DNA of 23,948 nucleotides. It comes from Candidatus Tectimicrobiota bacterium (GTDB lineage: Bacteria; UBA8248; JACPRG01). Position numbers and translations under genes: made by a program. The notes below the pieces were generated by a model, which was given only the letters and a program-made list of their open reading frames with translations, was not told the origin of the DNA and searched no databases. The stretch covers positions 1-23,948 of the forward strand of contig JACPRG010000054.1 of NCBI GenBank assembly GCA_016190025.1, written 5' to 3'. The stretch's first letter is position 1. Each line of letters starts with the position of its first letter. Below, piece after piece: positions 7,043 to 15,105 of this stretch.

Positions 7043-8205
7043 GGAGGAGTCCGCCGCCGGAGGTCGAGGCGCTTCTTTTGGCCACCAGGTGGTCGGACCG
7101 GCCCGAGGACCGAAGGCGTCTCGTCCGGCTGGCAACCTCCGGGCTCGACTGGGACAGGCTCCTGGACCTGGCGGCGGACCACCGCGTTTCGGGTCTTCTC
7201 CGAAGGAGACTGGAAGGGGTGGAGATCCCGGAATCGGCGAAAGACCGCCTCCGCTCCGAGTACGCCGAGACCTGGGCCCGGACAGTCGGCGCCCTGGCGG
7301 CGCTCCCCCCGGTGCTGGAGGCCCTGGGGAAGGCGGGGGTCTCCGTCGTCCTCCTCAAGGGGATCGACCTCGTCCAGCGGCTGTACGGCGATGCGGGGCT
7401 CAGGCCCCTGACGGACGTCGACCTTCTGGTCCGCCCGGAAGAAGCCGGGAGGGCCCGGGAGGTCCTCGTGGGCCTGGGCTTCGAGCCCTGGGAGGAGGAC
7501 GAGGACCACCTGGAGCGGGGCCCCCTGCTGATCGAGCTCCATTCGACGGCGGTTGACCTCGGGCGGATCGAGGGAAGGCGTTTCGCCGCCCACCTGGAGA
7601 CGGATTCCATCTGGCAAAGGGCGCGGCCAAGCTGGGGTGATCCTCCCTACGTCCTCCGGCCCTCCCCGGAGGACCACCTGCTCTATCTCTGCCGCCACCT
7701 CCTCCAGCATTCCTACGAGGGCCTGATTTGGTTCACGGACGTGGCCGGGTTCATCCAGGAGAACCGCGGGACACTGGATTGGGAAACCCTCTTCCGGCGC
7801 GCGCGGGAGATCTCTCTGCGCTCCATCCTGACGTTCGTCCTCCGGTTCCTCGGCGAGGCGCTGGAGGAGGACCTGCCGCCCCCGGCCGCGGAGGCCCTCT
7901 CCGCGGCGCCCGCCAGCCGGAGAGAGCGGTGGTTGCTGGACCGGCTCTCGCGGCGGCTGGAGATCGGGCCGGTGGCGAACCTCCTGCTGCTTCCCACCAT
8001 CCGGGGCTTCCGGGGCCGCGCGGCCTTCCTGTGGGAATCCTGCTTCCCGCAGGACCATGTGATGAGGCAGATCTATCCCTCCTACCGCCCGGGCCGGAGG
8101 GCGTGGTTCTGCGCGCTGCGCGCCCTCCAGCTCGCCTCCCTGGGGGTCTCGACCGCCGTCCGCCTGCTCCTCCCTGTTCGCGGCCCCGTCCGCGGCCAAC
8201 GGTGA
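7039..8205 (+). CDS. nucleotidyltransferase family protein (NTP_transf_5 type)
   Basis: 388 residues, ATG overlapping the preceding TGA. The signature of this nucleotidyltransferase-fold family is clear: VVLLKG at 103-108, LYGDAGLRPLTDVDLLV at 115-131 with the metal-binding pair Asp126 and Asp128, after an N-terminal helical part with AADHRVSGLL. The C-terminal half is helical and includes EDHLLYLCRHLLQH, common in this family. Such proteins recur beside HprK-like kinases and PqqD in lasso and related peptide clusters, where they are thought to modify the phosphorylated peptide further; the exact reaction is not known for this type. It closes the operon, which is followed by a separate promoter. 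Confidence 0.88.
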   Translation: MRRSPPPEVEALLLATRWSDRPEDRRRLVRLATSGLDWDRLLDLAADHRVSGLLRRRLEGVEIPESAKDRLRSEYAETWARTVGALAALPPVLEALGKAGVSVVLLKGIDLVQRLYGDAGLRPLTDVDLLVRPEEAGRAREVLVGLGFEPWEEDEDHLERGPLLIELHSTAVDLGRIEGRRFAAHLETDSIWQRARPSWGDPPYVLRPSPEDHLLYLCRHLLQHSYEGLIWFTDVAGFIQENRGTLDWETLFRRAREISLRSILTFVLRFLGEALEEDLPPPAAEALSAAPASRRERWLLDRLSRRLEIGPVANLLLLPTIRGFRGRAAFLWESCFPQDHVMRQIYPSYRPGRRAWFCALRALQLASLGVSTAVRLLLPVRGPVRGQR

Positions 8206-8604
8206 TGGCGGAAGGCCTCCTCTGCCGTGGCCCGGCGGGCGGGCTGCGCGCTCATCCGACCGCCGCGACGCGCCGGCGGGCCGCCCGTGCCGCACCGGGG
8301 GCAGTCTTGTGGCGGGCCTCGCGGCGAAATTTTTGTTGACAATCATTCGTCCACATCCCTAAGATATACTGCGTCGGCCGGGTTCTCTCCGGCGCGGTCT
8401 CCCCTGTCTGTGTTCTTGCCGATTGGGGCGGGAAATGAGCAGAGGGACGCCGCGCCCTCCGGTTCGATCCCGCAAATTCGCCCGCCTGCCATTGGTCACC
8501 CCGAGGGATCGGCGATTTTCGTGAAAGCGAAATCGAGCCGGTGAACCGAACGTCCGCGGATTCCAGGGCCTCCGGGAAGGCCCGAAAAGTCGAGGGAGAG
8601 AGCG
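8206..8604. other. 399-bp intergenic region with promoter and structured leader
   Basis: The first 130 bp are GC-rich and hold no convincing gene. A promoter lies at 8336-8365. The following leader of about 230 bp contains two hairpins: 8513-8535 (arms CGA-TTTCG and CGAAA-TCG around TGAAAG) and 8566-8583 (GGGCCT, loop CCGGGA, AGGCCC), the latter directly before the permease ribosome binding site. It does not match a riboswitch class that I can recall, though a ligand-controlled leader before a nucleobase permease would be plausible. Confidence 0.5.
8336..8365 (+). promoter_or_regulatory. sigma-70-type promoter for the NCS2 permease
   Basis: TTGACA (8336-8341, perfect -35), an 18-base spacer and TAAGAT (8360-8365). 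It lies in a local AT-rich patch between the peptide operon and the permease. Confidence 0.55.
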
Positions 8605-10050
8605 ATGGCGCTGACGCACGAAGAACAACCCAGACAAGTGCTCTACGGCGTAGATGATATCCCCCCGACCGGGAGGGCGATCGTCTTCGGCTTCCAGCAC
8701 GTCCTTACGATGTTCGGCGCGACGGCGAGCGTGCCGCTCATCCTGAAAGGCGCGCTCGGGATGGACGCCGCGCAGACGGGCATCCTCGTCACGGCGGTCA
8801 TGCTGTGCTCCGGGATCGCGACCCTTCTCCAGGTGACCATCGGGACTCGGTTGCCCATCATCCAGGGCGTCTCCTTCTCGTTCCTGGCCGCCTTTTTCAC
8901 CATCGCCGGCCAGTACAAGGGGGCGGCGGCCATGCAGTACATCGCCGGGGGGATCATCCTGGGGGCCATCGTCGAGATGGCCGTCGGATGGGGACGCCTC
9001 ATCGGGATGGTCCGCAGGGTCTTGACCCCCGTGGTCATCGGCCCCGTGATCATGCTGATCGGCCTCGCCCTGCTCAACGTGGGAGCGCCCCAGGCGGCCC
9101 TCCACTGGCCGACGGCCATCCTGACCATCGTGCTGATCTTCCTCTTCGCCCAGGTCTGGTCGAGAAAGAGCCTGCTCCTGCGGATGTTCCCCATCTTCCT
9201 GGCCATCCTGGTGGTGTGGCTCCTGTCCCTCATCCTGAGCGTGACGGGGGTCTACGGGCCCAGCCATCCCGCGTACATCAACCTGGGACTGGTCCGCGAC
9301 GCCCCCTGGTTCAAGTGGAGCACGGACCGGATCTTCCTGCCCTGGGGAGTGCCGAAGTTCCACGTGGGCTTCTTCTTCGCCATCCTGGCGGGCTATCTCG
9401 CGTCCATGATCGAGAGCTTCGGCGATTACCACGCCGTCGCCGCCATGTCCCGCGTCCTGCCGCCCACCAGCCGGCAGCTGAACCGGGGGATCGCGGCCGA
9501 GGGTCTGGGGTGCTTCCTCACGGGCTTTCTCGGCGGCTTCGCCTCCACCAGCTACTCGGAGAACATCGGCCTCGTCGGGATCACGCGGGTGGCCTCCCGG
9601 TTCGTCGTCATCCTCGCGGGGATCATCCTGATCGTCGTGGGCCTCATCTCGAAGTTCGGGGCCCTCATCGCCACCATCCCGCCCCCCCTCGTGGGCGGGC
9701 TCTACTGCGCCCTCTTCGGCCTCATCTCGGCCGTGGGCATCCAGCAGACGTCCAAGGCCGACCTCCACTCCGACCGCAACCTGCTCATCATCGGGTTCCT
9801 CGTCTTCATGGGCCTGAGCGTCCCCGCCTGGATTAACGGCTGGGCGCCCTTCCCCATGGACGGGAAAAAGCAGGTCATGAGCGCGCTCTCGAAGGTGCCG
9901 GCCCTGGGTGAAGTCCTCGTCTCGCTCGCCGGCACCGGCATGGCCGTGGCGGCGATCCTGGGGCTCATCCTGGACAACTGGATACCGGGAACGCAGAAGG
10001 AACGGGGGGTGCTGGAGGCGGAAAAGGAGCCCTACGCCCCGATCACATAA
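8605..10050 (+). CDS. NCS2 family nucleobase permease
   Basis: 481 residues with about 12-14 hydrophobic segments. Family features: FGFQHVLTMFGATASVPLIL near the N-terminus (transmembrane segment 1), ESFGDYHAVAAMS in the transmembrane 8 region with its key Glu, and the NAT signature ENIGLVGITRVASR, which matches the [Q/E/P]NxGxxxxTR pattern. It is an inner-membrane, proton-coupled importer of uracil, xanthine or another purine; the sequence does not settle which. The ATG has a good purine-rich site (GAGGGAGAGAG). It has its own promoter and a strong terminator, so it is monocistronic. A molybdenum hydroxylase of the xanthine dehydrogenase family about 2 kb away makes purines an attractive but unproven substrate. 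Confidence 0.93.
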   Translation: MALTHEEQPRQVLYGVDDIPPTGRAIVFGFQHVLTMFGATASVPLILKGALGMDAAQTGILVTAVMLCSGIATLLQVTIGTRLPIIQGVSFSFLAAFFTIAGQYKGAAAMQYIAGGIILGAIVEMAVGWGRLIGMVRRVLTPVVIGPVIMLIGLALLNVGAPQAALHWPTAILTIVLIFLFAQVWSRKSLLLRMFPIFLAILVVWLLSLILSVTGVYGPSHPAYINLGLVRDAPWFKWSTDRIFLPWGVPKFHVGFFFAILAGYLASMIESFGDYHAVAAMSRVLPPTSRQLNRGIAAEGLGCFLTGFLGGFASTSYSENIGLVGITRVASRFVVILAGIILIVVGLISKFGALIATIPPPLVGGLYCALFGLISAVGIQQTSKADLHSDRNLLIIGFLVFMGLSVPAWINGWAPFPMDGKKQVMSALSKVPALGEVLVSLAGTGMAVAAILGLILDNWIPGTQKERGVLEAEKEPYAPIT

Positions 10051-10125
10051 GCCGTTCCTCGCGCGGAACGGCCGGCCCAAAACAAGTCCGGCGCGATCCA
10101 ACGCCAGCGCTCGCGCTCCAACCCA

Positions 10126-10157
10126 AAAAGGGAGGCCCCGACCGGGGCCTCCCTTTT
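10126..10157. terminator. strong Rho-independent terminator
   Basis: A perfect 10-bp stem, GGGAGGCCCC (10130-10139) and GGGGCCTCCC (10144-10153), with a GACC loop, flanked by A4 on the left and T4 on the right. The flanking A and T tracts allow it to act on both strands. It ends the permease transcript and could also serve the convergent polX gene, which stops at 10241. Confidence 0.88.
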
Positions 10158-10240
10158 CGCCGATTCCCCGGGGCCGGCAGGGGGATGTCAAGCCACCGGC
10201 CCTTTGGGCCTGACGTCGATCCCCGCCCGCGGCCGGCCTC

Positions 10241-11968
10241 TCACTTCCGGCGACCGGAGAGCCACTCCAGGAGCTTCGGCGTGGGCTTGGTGTTCAGGAC
10301 ATCGGACTTTTTCGCCCAGGCGCGGCGGGCCTGCCCCACCGCCAGCTCCGTCCGGCCCACGGCCTCCAGCCGGTGGGCGTCGGTGGAAAGGCACAAGGTC
10401 GCGCCCAGATCCAGCGCCCGCCTGGCGTGCACGTCGGAGAGGTCCAGCCGCTGGTAGGAGCCGTTCACCTCGAGGGCGACTCCCCGCTCCGCAGCCCCGG
10501 CCAGGACGCGCTCCAGGTCCACGGCGTAGGCCTCCCGCGCCTGGAGGAGCCTCCCCGTGGGGTGGGCCAGGATATGGACGCAGGGGTGGTCCAGGGCGTC
10601 CAGGATGCGCCCCGTCATCCTGTCGGCGCTCTGCTTGAAACCGCTGTGGACGGCCGCCACAACCACGTCGAGCTCCTTCAGGAGGTCGTCGGGATAGTCC
10701 AGGCTTCCGTCGGCCAGGATGTCCACCTCGGCCGCCCGGAAGACCCGGATGCCCGGGCCCTCTCGGTTGAGGGCGTCGATCTCCTCCAGCTTGCGGCGGA
10801 GCCGGTCGGCGGAAAGTCCTCGGGCCACCCGCTGGGAGACCGAGTGGTCGGTGAGGGCGACGTACTCGTACCCGGCGGCCTTGGCCTTCAGGGCGACCTC
10901 CCGCAGGCTCCCCTCCCCGTCGCTCCACTCGGTGTGGACGTGAAGCTCTCCCCGCAGGTCGGACCGCTCGACGAGCCGGGGCAGCTTGCCCTCCAGGGCG
11001 GCCTCCACCTCGCCCCGGTCCTCCCGCAGCTCCGGCTCGACGTAGGCCAGGCCGAGGGCGGCATAGACCTCCTTCTCGGTCTTCCCGGCCAGCTTCCGCT
11101 CGCCGCGGAAGACGCCGTATTCGTTGATCTTCAGGCCCTTCTGGCGGGCAAGGCCCCGGACCTTGACGTTGTGGGCCTTGGAGCCGGTGAAGTACTGGAG
11201 GGCCGCGCCGAATTCGCCGTCCGCCACGACCCGCAGGTCCGCCTGGAGACCGTCCCCCAGGCGCACGCTCCCCTTGGTCTCCCCCCGTGCCAGGACCTCG
11301 GCCACCTGGGGGATCTCCGTGAAGGCCCGGACGACCTCCTTGCCCTGGGCCTTCCCCTTGATGGAGGCGAGGAGGTCCACGTCGCCCACGGTCTCCATCA
11401 TCCGGCGCAGGGACCCGGCCGCCTCGGCCCGGCCGACGCCGGGGATCTTCCGCACGGCCGAGAGGAGCTCCTGGACGGGCGCGAAGACCTCCCCCAGGAG
11501 CCGGCGCCCGCCGCTCGCGGTGATGAAGGCGAGCCCTTTCCGAAGGTTCTCGACTGTCTTCTCCTGGACGCCCGGCAGGCCGAGGAGGCTTCCCTCCTCC
11601 AGGGCGGCGCGCAGGTCCTCCACGCTCCCGACGCCCCGCTCCCTGTGGAGCATGGCCAGGGTCTTCGGCCCAAGGCCGGGGATCTTCAGCAGCTCCGTGA
11701 GGCCCGGCGGGAACTCGGCCTTGAGCTTTTCGTACTGCTCGATGCGGCCCTTGGCGATGTAGTCGCGGATTTTCTGGGCGAGGTCTTTCCCGATGCCGGG
11801 GATCTGAGTCAGCTCGTCGCGCTCGGCGACGGCCTCGACGGGCTCGGAAAGGTCGCGCAGCGTCTGGGCGGCCCTTCGGTAGGCCACGATGCGGAAGCGG
11901 TTCTCCCCCTTGAGGTCCAGGAGGTCCGCAATGCCCTCGAAGATGTCGGCGATCTCGGCGTTGCGCAA
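10241..11968 (-). CDS. polX: DNA polymerase/3'-5' exonuclease PolX
   Basis: 575 residues, the usual length of bacterial PolX. Residues 1-150 form the 8-kDa and fingers region with three helix-hairpin-helix pieces (IPGIGKDLA 56-64, IPGLGPKTLA 96-105, LPGVQEKT 131-138). The palm has GSLRRMMETVGDVDLL with catalytic Asp196 and Asp198, and Asp244 in ADLRVV. From about residue 338 follows a PHP domain with ELHVHTEWSDG (His343, His345), HILAHPTG and STDAH as metal ligands. It fills gaps in base excision repair and removes 3' ends or blocks, in the cytoplasm. The TTG start at 11968 fits the conserved family N-terminus (RNAEIADIFEGIADLL). No co-directional partner is close. Confidence 0.95.
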   Translation of the reverse strand: MRNAEIADIFEGIADLLDLKGENRFRIVAYRRAAQTLRDLSEPVEAVAERDELTQIPGIGKDLAQKIRDYIAKGRIEQYEKLKAEFPPGLTELLKIPGLGPKTLAMLHRERGVGSVEDLRAALEEGSLLGLPGVQEKTVENLRKGLAFITASGGRRLLGEVFAPVQELLSAVRKIPGVGRAEAAGSLRRMMETVGDVDLLASIKGKAQGKEVVRAFTEIPQVAEVLARGETKGSVRLGDGLQADLRVVADGEFGAALQYFTGSKAHNVKVRGLARQKGLKINEYGVFRGERKLAGKTEKEVYAALGLAYVEPELREDRGEVEAALEGKLPRLVERSDLRGELHVHTEWSDGEGSLREVALKAKAAGYEYVALTDHSVSQRVARGLSADRLRRKLEEIDALNREGPGIRVFRAAEVDILADGSLDYPDDLLKELDVVVAAVHSGFKQSADRMTGRILDALDHPCVHILAHPTGRLLQAREAYAVDLERVLAGAAERGVALEVNGSYQRLDLSDVHARRALDLGATLCLSTDAHRLEAVGRTELAVGQARRAWAKKSDVLNTKPTPKLLEWLSGRRK

Positions 11969-12102
11969 GGCTCAGCCCCATCTCGGTTGCCGGTTCGAGA
12001 AACACCACCAGCCGGCGAGAGCCATCCGAGTCAGCCGGACCCACCCCCAACCTGGTCCCTGCCGGGCCGCAGGCGCGGCGAAACAAAAGTTTTCCAAGGG
12101 GT

Positions 12103-12134
12103 CTGGGGGGCTGGCTTTCAAAAAGGCCCCCCAG
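12103..12134 (-). terminator. hairpin after the molybdopterin subunit gene, likely terminator
   Basis: CTGGGGGGC (12103-12111) and GCCCCCCAG (12126-12134) form a perfect 9-bp stem with a 14-base loop, 12 bases past the stop of the minus-strand hydroxylase gene. On the minus strand it is followed by mixed sequence with short T runs rather than a clean T tract, so termination may be partial. Confidence 0.45.
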
Positions 12135-12146
12135 GATCATTCGGGT

Positions 12147-14387
12147 TCACTTCCCGTTCCGCAGGGCCGCGAGGACGCGCTCGGGCGTGACGGGGATCTC
12201 CGTGACACGCGCGCCGAGGGCGTCGCTGATGGCGTTCGTGACGGCGGCCGGGGACGCGTTGCAGGGCGGCTCGCCGATGCCCCGGGCGCCTTTCGGGCCC
12301 ATCCCCTCCCCCGACTCGGTCACGACCGTCACCCACTCCCCCAGGTCCATCGCGGTGGGGATCAAGTAATCGTGGAGGACAGGGTTGGCCATGCGGCCCC
12401 CCTCCATGACCGCCTCCTCGGTGAGGGCGTAGCCGATCCCCATCACCGCCCCGCCCTCGATCTGGCCTTCCACGCTGACGGGGTTGATGGCCGCGCCCAC
12501 GTCGTGGGAGGCCACGAACTTCAGCAGATCCACCTCGCCCGTGGCCTCGTCCACCAGGACCTCGGCGGCGTGGACGCCCCAGGTGTAGTCGGTCCACCCG
12601 GCGAAGCCGCCGTAGCGCTCGGCGCCCTCGTAGGCCAAATCCGGCGTCCTGAAAGAGCCCGTGACGGCCACCGGCAGGCCCTTCGCCCGGGCGCGGGCGA
12701 CGGCCTCGGCGATGGGGACCCTCCGGTCGGGGGCGCCGGCGACGCGGACCAGGCCGTCCGAAAGCCTCAGGTCCTCCCTGCGGGCCTCCAGGAGCTCCGC
12801 GGCGGCCTCAAGGAGGGAATCGCGGATCACGGCCGCCGCGCTCTGGAGGGCGCGGCCGGACATCATCGTCTGGCGGCTCGAGGCCGTGAAGCCCACCAGG
12901 GGCGTCGTCCCCGAATCGGAGTGGATGATGGACACCCTCTCCAGAGGGAGCCCGAGTTCCTCGGACACCACCTGGCAGGCGGTCGAGGTCTGCCCGGCGC
13001 CCACGTCGGAGACGCCGACGCGGATCAGCGCCGAGCCGTCCAGGTCCAGGCCGACGAACCCCTCGGCGTAGCTGAAGGGCCGCCCGTAGCCCGTCATGTT
13101 GGCCGCGAACCCCCGTCCGACGCGCTTCCCCGGCGGGGCGGGGGTCTTCTCTCCCAGGGCCTTGGCCGCCTCGCGCGTGAGGCGCGGCAGGTCCACGTGG
13201 CGCTCCAGCGCCTGCCCCACGGGGAGGCGGTCGCCCTTTCGGAGATAATTCTTCCGCCTCACCTCCAGGGGGTCCATCCCCAGCGCCTCGGCGACGGCGT
13301 CGATCTGGCCCTCCACGGCGAAGGTGATCTGGTTGCAGCCGACCCCCCGCATGGCGTCGGAGAAGGGGCGGTTCGTCACGGCGCCGCGGACGCTCACCCG
13401 GACGTTTTCCACCCGGTAGGGACCCTGGGCCAGGACCAGTGCCCCCAGGGTGATGAGGTGCGTGTTGGTCCGGTAGGCCCCGGCGTCGGCGAGGACCTTC
13501 ACGTCCATGGCCGTGAGGGTTCCGTCTTTTCGGATGGCGGTGCGGTACTTCATGAAGAAGGGATGTTTTTTCGAGCCGCCTAGGAAGGTGTCCTCCCGGG
13601 TGAGGGTCAGGCGGACGGGGCGCCTCGTCGCCTGGGTCAGGAGGGCCAGCCACGCGGCCATGAGGGGCTGCTCCTTCCCGCCGAACCCCCCTCCCACCAT
13701 CGGGCTTTGGACGCGCACCCGGCCCGCCGGCACGCCCAGGACCTTGGCGACGGACCGGTAGTTCTCGATGAGCTGGGTCGGCCAGCGGATGTTGATGACG
13801 CCGGTGGAGTCGATCCAGGCCACGCCCGCCTCGGGCTCGATGAAGCAGTGGTCGGCCTGCCGCGTCGCGTAGGTGTGCTCGACGACGACGTCCGCTTCCC
13901 GGAAGGCGCGCTCCACGTCCCCCCGGTTCAGGGTGAAGCGGCCGACCTCGGATTTGGGGTCCTTCTCCAGGGCTTCCTGTGGGTCGTACACGCCCTTCTC
14001 CGGCCGGAGCTCCAGCCGGAGGGCCTCCGCGGCCGCCTGGGCGGCCTCCGCGCTCTCGGCGGCCACCAGGGCGACGGCGTCCCCCGCCGACCGCACGCGC
14101 CCCCTGGCGAGGACCGGGAAGTCCTCCCCGTGGGCGGCGTTGGCGCCCGGGATGTCTTCGGCGGTGAGGACCGCGCGCACGCCCGGGACCCTGCGGGCCG
14201 CCTCCACGTCCAGCCGGACGATCTCCGCGGCCGCGACGCCGCTTCTGACCACCTTGCCGACAAGGCAGCCCGGGATGTCGAAATCATCCGCGAAGAGCGT
14301 TCCCCCCACGGCCTTCTCGACGGCGTCCGCCCGGGACACCGCCTGCCCCACCATCTTCCAGGAATCTTTCGTTTCAACTGTCGCCAT
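12147..14387 (-). CDS. xanthine dehydrogenase family molybdopterin-binding subunit
   Basis: 746 residues from ATG 14387, which has AAGGAAG upstream; this is preferred over an in-frame start 81 bases earlier. It is the large molybdenum-cofactor subunit of the xanthine dehydrogenase/aldehyde oxidase family: an N-terminal a/b-hammerhead (about 15-125), then the cofactor domain with GGGFGGKEQP (232-241, the Gln-containing pterin loop), GVSDVGAGQTSTACQ, and the C-terminal GIGEPP with the catalytic Glu706. The reaction is hydroxylation of a heterocycle, aldehyde or aromatic acyl-CoA. FeS and FAD subunits are absent on both sides, so they must be encoded elsewhere. It diverges from the acid-catabolism operon and has its own promoter. 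The substrate is not evident; xanthine is only one option. Confidence 0.93.
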   Translation of the reverse strand: MATVETKDSWKMVGQAVSRADAVEKAVGGTLFADDFDIPGCLVGKVVRSGVAAAEIVRLDVEAARRVPGVRAVLTAEDIPGANAAHGEDFPVLARGRVRSAGDAVALVAAESAEAAQAAAEALRLELRPEKGVYDPQEALEKDPKSEVGRFTLNRGDVERAFREADVVVEHTYATRQADHCFIEPEAGVAWIDSTGVINIRWPTQLIENYRSVAKVLGVPAGRVRVQSPMVGGGFGGKEQPLMAAWLALLTQATRRPVRLTLTREDTFLGGSKKHPFFMKYRTAIRKDGTLTAMDVKVLADAGAYRTNTHLITLGALVLAQGPYRVENVRVSVRGAVTNRPFSDAMRGVGCNQITFAVEGQIDAVAEALGMDPLEVRRKNYLRKGDRLPVGQALERHVDLPRLTREAAKALGEKTPAPPGKRVGRGFAANMTGYGRPFSYAEGFVGLDLDGSALIRVGVSDVGAGQTSTACQVVSEELGLPLERVSIIHSDSGTTPLVGFTASSRQTMMSGRALQSAAAVIRDSLLEAAAELLEARREDLRLSDGLVRVAGAPDRRVPIAEAVARARAKGLPVAVTGSFRTPDLAYEGAERYGGFAGWTDYTWGVHAAEVLVDEATGEVDLLKFVASHDVGAAINPVSVEGQIEGGAVMGIGYALTEEAVMEGGRMANPVLHDYLIPTAMDLGEWVTVVTESGEGMGPKGARGIGEPPCNASPAAVTNAISDALGARVTEIPVTPERVLAALRNGK

Positions 14388-14505
14388 CTTCGCTTCCTTC
14401 CCGGCCGGTCCCGGCCGGTCCATCTCACGGGTGGATGATCCGGCGGACGACGGAGGGGACCGAGCCATCGGCCCTCTTCATCGCCTCCGCCTTCTCCCAA
14501 AAACC

Positions 14506-14534
14506 ATTGTATGGGAACTCCGGGCGCGACTCAA
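14506..14534 (-). promoter_or_regulatory. candidate promoter for the molybdopterin subunit gene
   Basis: On the minus strand: TTGAGT (14534-14529), a spacer of exactly 17 bases and TACAAT (14511-14506). It leaves a leader of about 110 bases before the ATG at 14387. Confidence 0.5.
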
Positions 14535-14632
14535 CGGAATCGCGCGGGCCCCGGCCGGCTCCGAGGGCGGACCGCACGGCCGGGCTTCCGGGGGTGCGGC
14601 CAACGCCAAGGCCGAAGGATCGCGATTCATCC

Positions 14633-14662
14633 TTGACAGCTTTCGCGCCTTTTGGCTACGCT
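14633..14662 (+). promoter_or_regulatory. candidate promoter for the acid-catabolism operon
   Basis: A perfect TTGACA (14633-14638) followed after 18 bases by a weak TACGCT (14657-14662). It points toward the 58-residue MetE-like gene and the MmgE/PrpD gene. Confidence 0.4.
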
Positions 14663-14781
14663 CGCTCAATCGGGAAACGCCGGAGTGTGCTTCAGTCTTC
14701 TCGATGCCCGGGGGGAAGGAGATTGTAAGAGAACCCCACGTTCCCCGGCGCATCCGAGAGCCCGGCTGGAGGAGCCGTTGG

Positions 14782-14958
14782 ATGTACGTCGCCACCCGCG
14801 ACCGAATCCTGCCTACCACCATCACGGGCTCTCTCCCCAGACCCCACTGGTACACGGCGCGGCTCGGCGACCGGGTGATTAGCGCGACCGTCAAGAGCGC
14901 GGTCGGACGCCTGAAGCAGCTCCAGAAGAGGCTGGCGGATGAGAAGAAAAAGCGGTAG
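14782..14958 (+). pseudogene. truncated MetE-II-like (cobalamin-independent methionine synthase family) N-terminus
   Basis: 58 residues from ATG 14782, preceded by an excellent GGAGGAG at 7 bases. The first 27 residues (ATRDRILPTTITGSLPRPHWYT core) match the start of MetE/UROD-superfamily proteins of the methionine synthase II type, where the PTT-TGSLPRP strand opens the barrel. After residue 30 the similarity is lost and the protein ends in a Lys/Arg-rich helix (LKQLQKRLADEKKKR) and a stop; a normal member has about 340-380 residues. The next 150 bases in the other frames do not continue the family. So it is either a deletion remnant whose start region survives, or a small protein made from one. 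Full-length relatives are often found beside MmgE/PrpD and CoA-transferase genes, from memory. Confidence 0.5.
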
Positions 14959-15105
14959 AGTGACCCCGCCGAAGATTCACTTTGTCCCCTCGCCCGGGCC
15001 TTCGGGGAAGGGGACTTTCCACAGGCCGCAGGGGAGGTCTCTTCCCGCGTCCGGGGGGTGGGCCCGCCGCAGGCGTCCGGAAAAATGGAAAGAGGGAAAG
15101 CAGAG

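Larger units (their letters stand above)
14388..14781. other. 394-bp divergent intergenic region
   Basis: This lies between the molybdopterin-subunit start (minus) and the MetE-like mini-gene (plus). It contains one promoter for each direction (listed separately). Translations through it on either strand lack coding character; frames stay open mainly because of high GC. Confidence 0.55.

Noticed and set aside
8205..8339. 44-codon frame coupled to the nucleotidyltransferase stop (TGATG)
   Set aside because: Arg/Ala/Gly-rich with no pattern, no ribosome binding site of its own, and the stop overlaps the permease -35 box. Probably a GC artefact.
10188..12190. Long open frames on both strands across polX
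   Set aside because: They are shadows: the PolX frame has all catalytic motifs and a family-typical length.
12147..14958. Several long plus-strand frames across the molybdopterin subunit gene
   Set aside because: No family features; they mirror the well-conserved minus-strand gene.
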